Shown: positions 43,010 through 53,028 of the stretch, one piece after another | Position numbering within the stretch: position 1 is the first letter of the stretch | Layout: each line of letters starts with the position of its first letter | Assembly (NCBI GenBank): GCA_010015805.1 | Contig: ML978131.1 | Coordinates: 248,001 to 312,000 of the forward strand | Length of the DNA: 64,000 nucleotides | Direction: 5' to 3' | Origin: Rhizodiscina lignyota | Lineage: Eukaryota > Ascomycota > Dothideomycetes > Aulographales > Rhizodiscinaceae | Made by a program: the position numbers and the translations under genes | The notes under the pieces: generated by a model | What the model saw: only the letters and a program-made list of their open reading frames with translations | Databases searched by the model: none | What the model was told of the DNA's origin: nothing

Positions 43010-44879
43010 ATGCCGCTCTTCATTCTGGCCGAGACGAGCGCAGGCTATGCCATCTTCAAGTCCTCTGACAAGAAACTACTTGCGCGCGATGACTACGCTG
43101 AGAAAATCAAAGACGCTGAAGGCGCGCAGAGCATGTGAGTCCACATTGCAATTGCCTACTTATCCTGCGCTAACTATGCAGTCTGCATCTCAAACAATTC
43201 CAGAAATTCGAAAATTCAACGATGGCACTGGACGAAACCGCGGCTCTGATAGAGGGAAAGGTACGTCACTGTATCGCGTGTGTGTGGTAAAGTGAAGATT
43301 CTAATTTAAATTTAATAAAAAAAAGGTCACTCCGATGCTCTCGTCCCTCCTTGAAGACATCAAGAGCGAGAAGAAAGCGTCATCACTCGTTGTTTCTGAC
43401 CCTAAGCTGGCAAATGCGATCAACAAGCTACCTCAGTTGTCTATCAAGGCCGACACCGACTCGAACAACGTCGACCTTTTCCGCGCCATTCGTACCCACC
43501 TTCCGTCTCTAATTCCTGCTCTGCTGCCTGCTGAAGGTGAAACTGACCATCCATCGAGCACGTCATTGGGTCTTGCTCATGGTCTCTCCCGTTACAAGCT
43601 GAGGTTTTCGGCGGACAAGGTGGACACTATGATCATCCAAGCTGTCTCCCTGCTTGACGACTTGGACAAGGAGCTCAACATCTACGCAATGAGAGTCAAG
43701 GAGTGGTATGGATGGCATTTCCCGGAGATGGCAAAGATTATCAACGACAATCTGGCATATGCAAAGGTTGTCCTCCATGTAGGCATGAGATCTCGGTGCG
43801 CCGAAGCGGACATGTCCGACATCCTACCAGAGGAGATTGAGGTTGCCGTTAAAGCAGCTGCCGAAGTTTCGATGGGTACCGAAGTTACACAGGCAGACAT
43901 CATTACCGTCCAAGCGCTTGCCGAGCAGGTCGTTGCACTCACCGAAGGCCGCCAACAGCTGTCAAGCTATCTTACGTCGCGCATGCAGGCCGTTGCGCCA
44001 AATTTGACTGCTCTTGTTGGAGATCTGGTCGGCGCGCGCCTCATTTCTCATGCTGGCGGTCTCATGAATCTAGCTAAGAGCCCTGGTAGCACGGTTCAGA
44101 TCATCGGCGCAGAAAAGGCGCTGTTCCGCGCCCTCAAGAAGAAGCAGGACACTCCGAAGTATGGCGTCATCTTCCATGCGTCTCTCGTGGGCCAAGCAAC
44201 CGGCAAGAACAAGGGCAAGATAGCTCGCATGCTCGCATCGAAAGCTGCCCTCAGCTTACGCGTGGACTCACTGTCGGACTGGGGAGCTAACGGTGAAGGC
44301 GTGGATGCTGAGCCAAGCGAGGAGGAGAAGGCAGCACTCGGCAATGAGTGGCGTGCCTATCTCGAGCGCCGCCTAAGTAAATTGGAGGGCAGGTCTTTGG
44401 TTTCAAAGGGTGTTGCTATTGGTCCTGGTGGAGAGACTAAGCAGCCTGGCAAGTGGGAAATCAAAGAGGCAAGGAAGTACAATCGTGATGCGGATGGATT
44501 GAAAGGCGATGAGCCAGCGGCGACAAAGATTACGACAGGACTGAAGACTCCTCGGGCGACTCCGAAAGACAAGGTTCCGGTGGCTAACGGTATCGAGGAT
44601 CACGAGGACGACGAGGCCATGGAAGTCGACGAGACAGAAGTCAACGGTGCAGGCAAAAAGGAGCTGAGCAAAGAGGAGCGCAAGGCTCTAAAGAGGGCCG
44701 AGAAGGAGGCTAAGCGCAAGCATAAGGAAGAGAAGCGTGCGAAGAAGGCGGCCAAGGAGGCGAAGATGGCAGAAGAAGTCGCACCTGTTGAAGCAACGTC
44801 TGGCGAGAAAGTGAAGAAGCGCAAGCGTCATGACGACGAGGAGAAGGCCGAGAAGAAGAAAAAGAAGAGCAAAGCGTGA
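43010..44879 (+). CDS. nop58: NOP58, core protein of box C/D snoRNPs (585 aa)
   Basis: Exons 43010..43134, 43182..43260, 43326..44879; introns of 47 and 65 bp (GTGAGT, GTACGT donors; the second ends after an A run). NOP58 pairs with NOP56, Snu13 and fibrillarin in the nucleolus for 2'-O-methylation and processing of rRNA. The N-terminal part ([37 protein letters not shown]) is the NOP5 N-domain. The Nop domain shows [22 protein letters not shown], the loop [58 protein letters not shown] and [13 protein letters not shown]. The C-terminus is a long KKE/KKK-rich tail as in other fungi. The start is fixed by homology, although the frame is open upstream to 42788. Confidence 0.97.
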
Positions 44880-46061
44880 GCTCTCTCGGGATATGGCACT
44901 CTTGTCTTCTCTATTAGCATGCTCGACGTTTGGGGTGTGGCTTTATTTCATGTCTCTTGACATGCTCGACTTTTGTCGATCTCATTGCAAGGTGTTCCGG
45001 ATATATGGATTGAACAGTGCTCTCTCGGCTAGGATGGGATCTGGTCATAACATTGATTGTACAATGATGGTACATACTAGGCGAATCAAAATATGATCTT
45101 GACAGATGTTCTACTTGTGATGGGAAGCGATTGCCAACTATGTCTCAGTGCGTGCTCGACCACATGTACATTGTAGAGTACTGCGCAATCTTATTGACTG
45201 ATCATGATGTCGAAGTTATCATAACGGAAGTCACTTAACCCAGTCGCACCCCTCTAGGAGCCTAATATGCATATCTATACGAGGATACAGAAAGGCTACT
45301 TGGGCCGTCAGGTGGAGAGCCACAAGTGCCTGCAGCCTTCCTGATTAGTCGGTGGAGAAGGGTTCGGACGGATGTCTCCGAATCGTCCCAACTTCATCTG
45401 TTCGTTGTCCAAGCCAAATGACAGACGACATTATCTCAGGAATTTGATAATCAAATTCCATGTCATCTAGACACTGCTAGTCTAGCAATATCATATATGC
45501 AGTTGCTACGGTCGCTCCAAACGCTTTCCCTGTAGTTTTGTACCCTTTCTCAAGCATATTTTCTACATGTGGACGGGATTCTCATATCTGTAGACGATAT
45601 TTCACAATTTAATACAGGTTCGGCCTCGAACTTAGTATATCATGTCCTCATGAGCAGATTTTCAATGCCTCCATGCCGGTAGCTGTGCCTTGATGCGACC
45701 ACCCAAGATGCAGTGTGGGAGAATATCGTTAGGAAGCCCTTAGTCTCACCTTGTAGTTAATTTGACCGCTGACTATAAGATTTACTTAGATCCAACTCCA
45801 AAAAGGATGAATGGAAACATTACATTGCTTGTTGTTACGCATGCCATTTACAATCGGGAGAATCGTCGCCACTCGCGGCTCCAGCCTCTGGCGCCTTGAT
45901 TGCCGACCAACCCACCGAAGAACACGATTAAATACAACAGGAATGTAGCCTACATAAGCTAGTAGCTGTCTACCGCTCGAATGACGAGGACCTAGAGCCC
46001 GTGGCTGCTCCAGGCCCATCTATGAATGTCCGTTACACTGTAACTTGTATTTTGAAATATT
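44880..46061. other. Convergent intergenic region (1.2 kb)
   Basis: No supported gene. The leftward frame 45786-46019 (77 aa) lies just past the monooxygenase stop; it has no recognisable domain and no partner exon. Confidence 0.5.
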
Positions 46062-47327
46062 TTACGACTTTGTATTTGTATCGTGCATGTCAATGTTGCG
46101 TACATCATATGCCATATTGTCGGCATGCGCCTTTTTCATCCACCACAAATACAAAGTTGTCATCCATTCTCTGAGATAACTGACTATGAAGCCAACGTCC
46201 CTCACGTTTTCCCATCTGAAATTGGCCTCATCGAACGCAGCGTCAATGCGCGGTTTGCGCAGCTTCTCGTAGACCATGAATATTTCTGCGCATGACTGGC
46301 CGTAATATGCTTCAAGGACGCGCGTGAAGAGAATCGTGTCTTCAATGGCCAGACCCAAGCTTTCGCCCTGCGGTGGCATAGCGTGCGCGGCATCACCAAG
46401 CAGGATCGCGCAGCCAGCAGACCACTTCCCATGCGGCGGAAGCTTGTACACAGGGTACAGGAAGTATGCGTCCACACCAGCGATGAGCCTCTGGAGATAC
46501 GGCACAGAGGGATTATGGAACCGCTCCATAACGTTGGCTTTGACTGCATCTTGGTCTTCTCCAATGACTTTCCACCCTTCCCGTGAGGCCACCTCCTGCG
46601 TCTCCATCACAGCTGCAACATACATTCGCGTCTTTTCAGGATTTGCCCATGATGCAAGTAGGGAACCTCGACGGCCTGACCACAGCGCCGTAGTGTCGAA
46701 GGGAAGCCCCTTTTTCAGTCCATCTCGATCGTCGAACATGCCATAAGCCGTTGCGATTCCGGAGTAAACTGGTTTCCTGTCCAGCTCGAGGACGCTACGC
46801 ACATATGAATGTATACCATCACATCCCAGCAGAAGGTCGCCCTCTGCGACTTCTCCATCCTCAAAGCGAACCCGTACACCATTGCATTGCCCTTGCTCGT
46901 CTCGCATACCAATCTCGACAACCTTCTTCCCAAACTGTACCTGGATCCCGGCTTCCTTGGCTGTCTCAAGCATCGCATCCAACAACAGTCCGCGTTGTAT
47001 CCTCATCGCTTGATGCTTGGACTTCTCCGCATTGTCGAAGCTCAACACCCCTAACTTTGCCCCATTACGTTGTGAAAATATCTCAATGAAGGGCACGGGA
47101 GCGCCGCGCGATTGAAGCTTCGACAAGACACCGAGGTGCTCGAGGTATCGGAGAGCGTTCGGGGTGAGGTTGATAGCGCCGCCAATTGTTGAAGGGATAG
47201 ACCGAATCTCATATACCGTGCATGTGATGTTCACCTTGGGGTTCTCGTTGCGTATGCGGGCTAGGCAGAGAGCGGAGGCGATGCCAGCGATGCCACCGCC
47301 TATGATGATAACCTTCTCGATCGCCAT
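46062..47327 (-). CDS. FAD-dependent monooxygenase, group A (421 aa)
   Basis: Single exon; the ATG at 47327 (MAIEKVIIIGGG) is preferred over the non-ATG extension to 47336. All group A flavoprotein hydroxylase motifs are present: the FAD Rossmann loop IIIGGGIAGIASALCLAR, the DG motif LLLGCDGIHSYVR, and the GD motif ILLGDAAHAMPPQGESLGLA. Middle residues TPNALRYLEHLGVL are typical of salicylate/6-hydroxynicotinate hydroxylase relatives. It should hydroxylate an aromatic or polyketide-like substrate with NAD(P)H and O2. A basic, aromatic C-terminus (LREWMTTLYLWWMKKAH) may touch a membrane. No pathway partners are adjacent, so the substrate stays open. Confidence 0.92.
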   Translation of the reverse strand: MAIEKVIIIGGGIAGIASALCLARIRNENPKVNITCTVYEIRSIPSTIGGAINLTPNALRYLEHLGVLSKLQSRGAPVPFIEIFSQRNGAKLGVLSFDNAEKSKHQAMRIQRGLLLDAMLETAKEAGIQVQFGKKVVEIGMRDEQGQCNGVRVRFEDGEVAEGDLLLGCDGIHSYVRSVLELDRKPVYSGIATAYGMFDDRDGLKKGLPFDTTALWSGRRGSLLASWANPEKTRMYVAAVMETQEVASREGWKVIGEDQDAVKANVMERFHNPSVPYLQRLIAGVDAYFLYPVYKLPPHGKWSAGCAILLGDAAHAMPPQGESLGLAIEDTILFTRVLEAYYGQSCAEIFMVYEKLRKPRIDAAFDEANFRWENVRDVGFIVSYLREWMTTLYLWWMKKAHADNMAYDVRNIDMHDTNTKS

Positions 47328-47452
47328 TATGAACACTTGAGGTTAATACGGAACAGGAGACAAAAAGAGGATCAGCTGAGGCCGCGAAAGACGGACGTGA
47401 AGAGATGAAACGGAGTTGATTGAGTTGATACTCCCCGTATGAAGCTCTCATA

Positions 47453-47458
47453 CTTATA
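47453..47458 (-). promoter_or_regulatory. TATA-like box for the FAD monooxygenase gene
   Basis: TATAAG on the minus strand, about 126 bp before the ATG at 47327. Confidence 0.45.
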
Positions 47459-48474
47459 ATGAACATGCCAAGTTGACTCGTCGCATAGCTTCTGATTCAT
47501 CTTGAGAACGCGTCGCTTTCATCGACGTGTGTACAGTGCAGGCAGCGTCTACCTTCGCATTCACCTACGTCTTGTGGCGCTCCGGATACGATGGATACGA
47601 GCAGGTCGAGTGTGGCTTGCATTGGTGGATTTAGCGTACAGTGAGCCACAGCAGAAGAAGTACATATTCAGCATAAGATGGAGCTACAAACGGCGTCTCC
47701 TTTCCGCGACAACGAGAAGTAAATCTTCTAAGGCAGGCCTAGCAAGTGACTCCCTAATAGTCTCGAATATAATCTTACTAATATGCGGCAGCTTCTTGGA
47801 ATTACTGAAGGCATCCGTAATGGAGTGGCTCTGTGGATTGTTCGCTCAAGCGCTACCAGCTCCTTCGTACCTACGAGCACGACTCCTGAGACGTTCAGCT
47901 CTTGGATGAGCCGCGAGGGTTTAAAGCGAAGCAAACAAGAATCCTTTCGACGAGATTCAAGGGCCGGAATAAAGTTTTGGATTGCTTGATCGACACGCGT
48001 CACGGAAGTCTTGTACATACAATCTGGCAGCCATGAACTTGCCAACGTAATTGCGAACGTAATCGCGTCGTCTTCCGCTCACATCACGATCTCTATCGTG
48101 CAATGAGCACATAACTTCTGAACTGATTTCTTGAGTTAGGAATATCCTCAAATGCTCTACATTCTCATTATCTTGTCATTGTCTCAACAATTTTGATGCA
48201 GCTGTCTCACTACCGACTGTTTCCGTCTTTGTTCGATACCACGGTTCAGCATTCCTTCGCAATATGAACTGCCTGTTGTCGCACCCAGCGATGTGGTAGC
48301 ATCTTCTTCAGCCTGTATTTCCGCTTCCGGCCTTTTTTGATGGGCACCAAAGTCGACGAGTTGGTGAGATCCAAGATCGTCGTCATGCACCAAGAATTTC
48401 TTTGTTGGAGACTAGCTTGAAAATGGATTAGATTCCCAGTCGTCGTCATTTGAGCGTTACTAGTCTCTCCAAAC
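47459..48474. other. Divergent intergenic region (1 kb)
   Basis: Lies between the leftward monooxygenase gene and the rightward peroxiredoxin gene. Short frames only, no recognisable content. Confidence 0.5.
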
Positions 48475-49679
48475 ATGCCGCGAAGGAAGTCAGTCGTAGC
48501 GGGGCTGAATATAAGCCCAAATTTTGGGGCTCCAGTGAACGTCGCAAAGGTGCGAGAACATGCACCCGACTTCTGCTGCGATGCCGTCATTAATGGCAGA
48601 TTCACGCGTAAGTCTGGCTGGAGTCCCCACTTCTCGAAGAAAGGAAGCTGACACATCTCAAGAACGGTCGCTCAACTACTATCTGTCTAGAGACCAATGG
48701 CTGATGATCTTGTTCATGCCGATGGCCTTCTCATTCGTCTGCCCAACGGAGGTTCTCGCGTTCGACAATGTCTTGGAGGAGTTCACCGAGCAGGAATGTA
48801 GCGTTGTCTTTGTGTCGACGGACTCGAAGTACAGTCTCCATTCCTGGCAGACTCGACCGAAGAGAGAAGGCGGGTTGGGAGAGATCAACGTGCCACTCCT
48901 GAGCGACCAAAACCACAAGATGAGCAAGGCATATGGGGTCTTGGTCGAAGATGAAGGCATCGCTCTTCGCGGTCGCTTCATAATTAATCCTTTGGGTATC
49001 ATAAAACATGTAAGTTACTATGCTCCACATACCATATTACCTTTCCATATGCCGTAATCCGGAACTTATGGTGGTGCAGATATCAATCAATGACGTCGCA
49101 GTCGGTAGAAGTGTTCTTGAATCCCTGCGACTTCTGCAAGCTTACAAGGCCGAATATGAAAATGGAGTATTCTGCGCCGCCAATTGGAAGCCCGGCGACA
49201 CGACTCTTGCGCCAACACAAGAGGCTGCACAGGAATACATTAACGAGCATTTTGGAGAGCTTAGCGTCAAAGATAGCATCCCCCCGGTGCCTCGGCTCCC
49301 AACACCAATAAGAGAGGAGTCTGCTAGTCACGCTGAGCGAGGGAAGCCGCCTCACAGTCCAATGAGCTCATCAAGGCACGACAATAACAATGACTCTGGG
49401 CCAGTGTCTCCGCGACACTTCGCCATGGACGCGATTCATAAGGTCTTCGGTAGCAATCACAAACCACCTACTCCCCCAGTACCATCGCACACGCCAGCAC
49501 CAATGGTCCAAGTGGAGGATATGAACGCTTTGAATGCGGCAAATCAGCGCCATACGAAGGAGCATGCGCAAGGCCAACACAAGAAGACTACGAGCACCGT
49601 AAGTGCGGGATCGGTGCAGAGTTACTTTGATTACGAGCCGTTCCCTCCCAGTCCGAAGCAGAAGGACGCAAGTGGGTGA
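48475..49679 (+). CDS. Typical 2-Cys peroxiredoxin (AhpC/TSA) with long C-terminal extension (349 aa)
   Basis: Exons 48475..48607, 48693..49009, 49080..49679. Intron 1 (GTAAGT...CTAGAG, 85 bp) must use the second AG, because the CTAG three bases earlier in the tract breaks the frame; intron 2 is 70 bp. The catalytic part is complete: VREHAPDFCCDAVINGRFT, peroxidatic Cys in FSFVCPTEVLAF, then SVVFVSTDSKYSLHSW, LLSDQNHKMSKAYGV, ALRGRFIINPLGIIKH, GRSVLESLRLLQA and the resolving Cys in GVFCAANWKPGD. It should reduce H2O2 and peroxynitrite using thioredoxin. After the normal end (about residue 215) comes a ~130-residue Ser/Pro/His-rich tail with PPTPPVPSHTPAP. Such a tail is unusual for this family. 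Confidence 0.88.
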
Positions 49680-50016
49680 CAAAAGAGTTGAGTCGTGGCT
49701 TCTGAAATATGTAGAGTCGCAAGTGTGCTTATCCTCATCAATTAATGTAGATTATACACACTGAAGTTGAGTGATTTGGATAAGTGCTGTCTGGTGTATA
49801 TTTAATCGAGTATTGAGAGATACACTCGCGAATTGAAAGTCGCTTGTCGACTGAGACATTGGTTGAGAATCGCTTCTTGTTCAATAATTCGTAGGCGATG
49901 CAATATGAAGCATCACGAGAATATGAAACTGTTGTTTGAGCATTGGTGGGATCTATTATTTAATTTTGAATATATTTGCTTTTTATTGTTCATATAATCA
50001 AACTAAAAACTTTTGA
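49680..50016. other. AT-rich 3' flank, no gene recognised
   Basis: Between the peroxiredoxin stop and the 72-bp repeat; AT content rises toward the repeat. Nothing else seen. Confidence 0.5.
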
Positions 50017-50183
50017 GTGCCTTGGTTAGCCCAATTCTTAGCTATTGCTAAAGATACTAACTTCGCCTCTACCATGAGAGATAAAGTAGTGCCTTGGTTG
50101 ACCCAATTCTTGGTTATTGCTAAAGATACTGAGTTCGCCACTGCTATGGGAGATAAAGTAGTGGCTGGTTGTCCTATTTCTTG
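50017..50183 (+). repeat. 72-bp in-frame tandem repeat, two full copies and a degenerate third
   Basis: Copies start at 50017 and 50089, with a weaker part-copy from 50161. Read in frame, each full copy gives VPWLAQFLAIAKDT... or VPWLTQFLVIAKDT..., ending FASTMRDKV or FATAMGDKV. There is no ATG, no splice partner and no known domain. Codons are AT-rich, unlike the host genes around. Confidence 0.8.
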
Positions 50184-51576
50184 TAAACAAGGAATCAATC
50201 TGCATAAGTATATGTTGCTCACAGTAACCAGCGTGAAAGGGCGAAGTAAACGGATATAGACGACAACCGACAAGCGCAGTTGCCTATGTTGTGGCAGTGG
50301 AAAGCAGAGGAATTGTCAGATACGAGATAAGCCCTAGATAAACACTCCTGTATATAAGCAATACAACCAACCTTTTCTCCCTCATCAGAGGGATCTATCT
50401 CTCTCAACAGGAATAGCGAGGGTAACGTTCGGCTGCGGTGAAGAGACACATTTTTCTGCCTCTTTGAACAGATGACTACCTTCCCTGAATTCTAGTCGCC
50501 TCCTACTCAGCAATTCCTTCGAGGAAGCTGATAGAAAAAAGGGCATTTATAGATGCGGCTAGTCAATTAGCTCCCCTTCGCTTCGACCTGAGCGGTAAGA
50601 GCGAGGAGCAATGTTGTCGACCAGTGGCTAATGCGACTTTTCCAATTCATCAATAACTGTGGTGGGTCGTTGGCTGGGTATTCTGTAAACGAAATCTTGT
50701 CAGTTCGTTCAACACTTTTTGTTGCCTTGCAGTCATATAATAAGTTACATAATTCGGAATCCAAATTGGTATCGGAAGTGAGAGCAGGGGTAGCACAGGG
50801 TCGCCGAATCCCGAGAGTCAATCTTCGGGTTCTTCAGTCTTCACCGGTGCCAGGAAAAAGCATTTGCGGATCCGTGCATCCTCGCCTTAATTTGGCTTAA
50901 TCCTCGCCAAGAAAGTGCCTTCATCTTTCCGCCAACCACTTGCCATCAAAAATATCGGGCGGTGCCGTCAAATTTCCCGCACGCAGGTCACCTCCTAAAA
51001 TTAGCCTCGTCCTTTTCGTTCCTACAAGGCTGTCTTGAGTTCTTAGAGTCTAGAAATGCGCCTTATGACATCCACCAGCCACGGTTGCTTCCCCTTCGAA
51101 GTCCACTGAGGTCTCCAACAAGCGCAACTTCCGCGTCGCGCGTGCATAGGATAGTGAAGTCGAAAGCAACGGCATGCCGTTCTTGTACCCACTCTGAATT
51201 CATTTCAACCTCCTGTCTCTCGCATGAATCGCATTCAAAGGGAAGATGCAAGTCTGGCCAAGAGGCGCTGGCTGTCTGTCGCTCAAGCCACGCAGCCACC
51301 ATCCTCCTAGCCCTTCTAACCCACCACTAAAGCTAGGTGACACCCGTATTTCACGCTCGCCAAGATCTCCATTTCCCTTTGAGGCTCAAACAGCAAGCTT
51401 CGGCCCAGGATCGCCGCTCCTCATGAATAATGGCGACGCAGTTATAACGAGTGATCCTTCTTGAGTGCATTTTCCAGCTGTTCAGTCCGACTCTTTCGCT
51501 CCTTTCAACGCTCTTTCCGCTGTATGTTTCTTCTAAACGAGGCCGTTTAGCTACTCTCTTATATTCGTTGAGCAAT
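50184..51576. other. Intergenic, no gene recognised
   Basis: Short overlapping frames only. The last ~150 bp are pyrimidine-rich and should include the promoter of the GPI-protein gene at 51577. Confidence 0.5.
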
Positions 51577-52717
51577 ATGCGCGTCGAATACACTTCTGTT
51601 TTCCTTCTCTTTGGCAGCCTTGCGGCGGCGGGCCAATGGAAGAAGGTTAAGCACATTGATCAGTCCTACCTTCTCGTAAGAGATGGATACTGCCAGGGAA
51701 GTTGTGCATCATGTTTTGGTGCTGGAAACATTATCTGCCAGGGAATAATGTGCTATAATCCCTCAACTGGAGAGCAGTGCTGTGCGGATGGAAGTACGTT
51801 GCAAATTGAAGAGAACTATTCGTTATCTAGGGGCACTGGCTAACGGCGACTGAATAGCATACTGCGATGGTACCGATACCAGCTGCTGCGGTTCTATTGT
51901 AAGTTCTTCATGGCAATGTTGGCGGGTTCCGACTCTAATGGGTTGACAGGGTGCTGGAGAAGGCTACGACGACAGCGATGGCGGAGACTCATCAGGTTCT
52001 GGGAGCGCGACGGATACCGTAGCCACGCCTACCGCAACCGACGACTCTTTTGTCACATCAACGGACTCAAGTTCCTCGTCCAGCCCTAGCTATTGGAGCT
52101 GCGATTCGGATGATACACCCGAGCAGTGCTGCGCACATGCTGGCTCAGACAGTAAATGGTGTTACGGAGACGGCTTCCTCGCCGATATTACTTGCTATAG
52201 ACCAAGCAAGGGAGAAGAGTGCTGTGCCGACGGCTGTGAGTCCTCTGTTTCTTGCCCAAATATCCTGGTGCTGATTGATCCGCTAGATACCTGCGAGGGC
52301 AAGGGCTGCTGCTCAGATGCAGGCGAGACTGCAGTTACGCCTACGCCAACGTCGTTTACACCTCTCTCCACGGATGACTCTAACACCTTCACGGACTTCA
52401 CTGGCGACTTCAACACCGCAACAGATGGGTCGTTCAACTTAAGCGGACCTGCCACAGCAACGACGCGCTCACTTCTCAATGGCGGCGATGCTACGCCTAC
52501 TTCTTCGCCATCTAGTGGTGATTCTAGCAGTGGCTCTGATGGCAGCAGTGGAAGTGACAGCAGCAGTGGCAGTGGCAGTGGCAGTGGCAGTGGTGACTCG
52601 GGAAATGCACAGTCAAGCTCGCCTCTCGCTGGAGTTGCTGGGGCCAGTGAGGGAAGCAATGTAAAGCCATTCGCAGCAGCAGCTATTTGTTTGCTTGGCC
52701 TCATTATGCTTCTGTAA
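51577..52717 (+). CDS. Secreted, probably GPI-anchored protein with duplicated Cys modules (324 aa)
   Basis: Four exons: 51577..51793, 51858..51898, 51950..52235, 52287..52717; introns of 64, 51 and 51 bp with GTACGT, GTAAGT and GTGAGT donors. A signal peptide (MRVEYTSVFLLFGSLAAAGQ) is followed by two related Cys-rich modules: one ending CYNPSTGEQCCADG then TYCDGTDTSCCGS, and the second ending CYRPSKGEECCADG then YTCEGKGCCSD. A Ser/Thr/Asp stretch lies between them. A long Ser/Gly/Asp stalk leads to a hydrophobic C-terminus (KPFAAAAICLLGLIMLL) after small residues, a good GPI signal. The protein should sit on the membrane or wall. The modules look like small disulfide knots; no named family is certain. 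Confidence 0.82.
52550..52596 (+). repeat. Ser/Gly-coding AGTGGC-type repeat in the stalk
   Basis: Repeated AGTGGCAG steps encode SGSGSGSGSG in the stalk of the GPI-type protein, a tract prone to length change. Confidence 0.8.
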
Positions 52718-53028
52718 ATGGGCAGCACTGGAATGAATGGCTGGCGTTCAACTCTTGGTGTGGGCATTTATGAAGGGTGGCGAAAATGCTTGGATATTCG
52801 AGTGTCGGGCTCGTCACTTGATTGAATCTTACTTATCTCTATATACCCGCCTGCTATTCAATCGTCATTACCTAGAGATCGTAATATACAATAAGCCATG
52901 GCTTATGCAACGTAGTAGTTGATGTTGAATCTGTACCAAATAATGATAGCTTGTCTTTTGCATTACTCACCAGCATGGTCATTGCCGGTTTCATTTCTAC
53001 ACAACCTTCTCACACAAACCCCTTCGAC
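52718..53028. other. Short intergenic spacer
   Basis: About 310 bp between two genes on the same strand. Nothing else seen. Confidence 0.5.

Noticed and set aside
45786-46019. Leftward 77-residue frame after the FAD monooxygenase, considered as an extra exon
   Set aside because: The monooxygenase already has a family-typical end and stop; no splice signals join the two.
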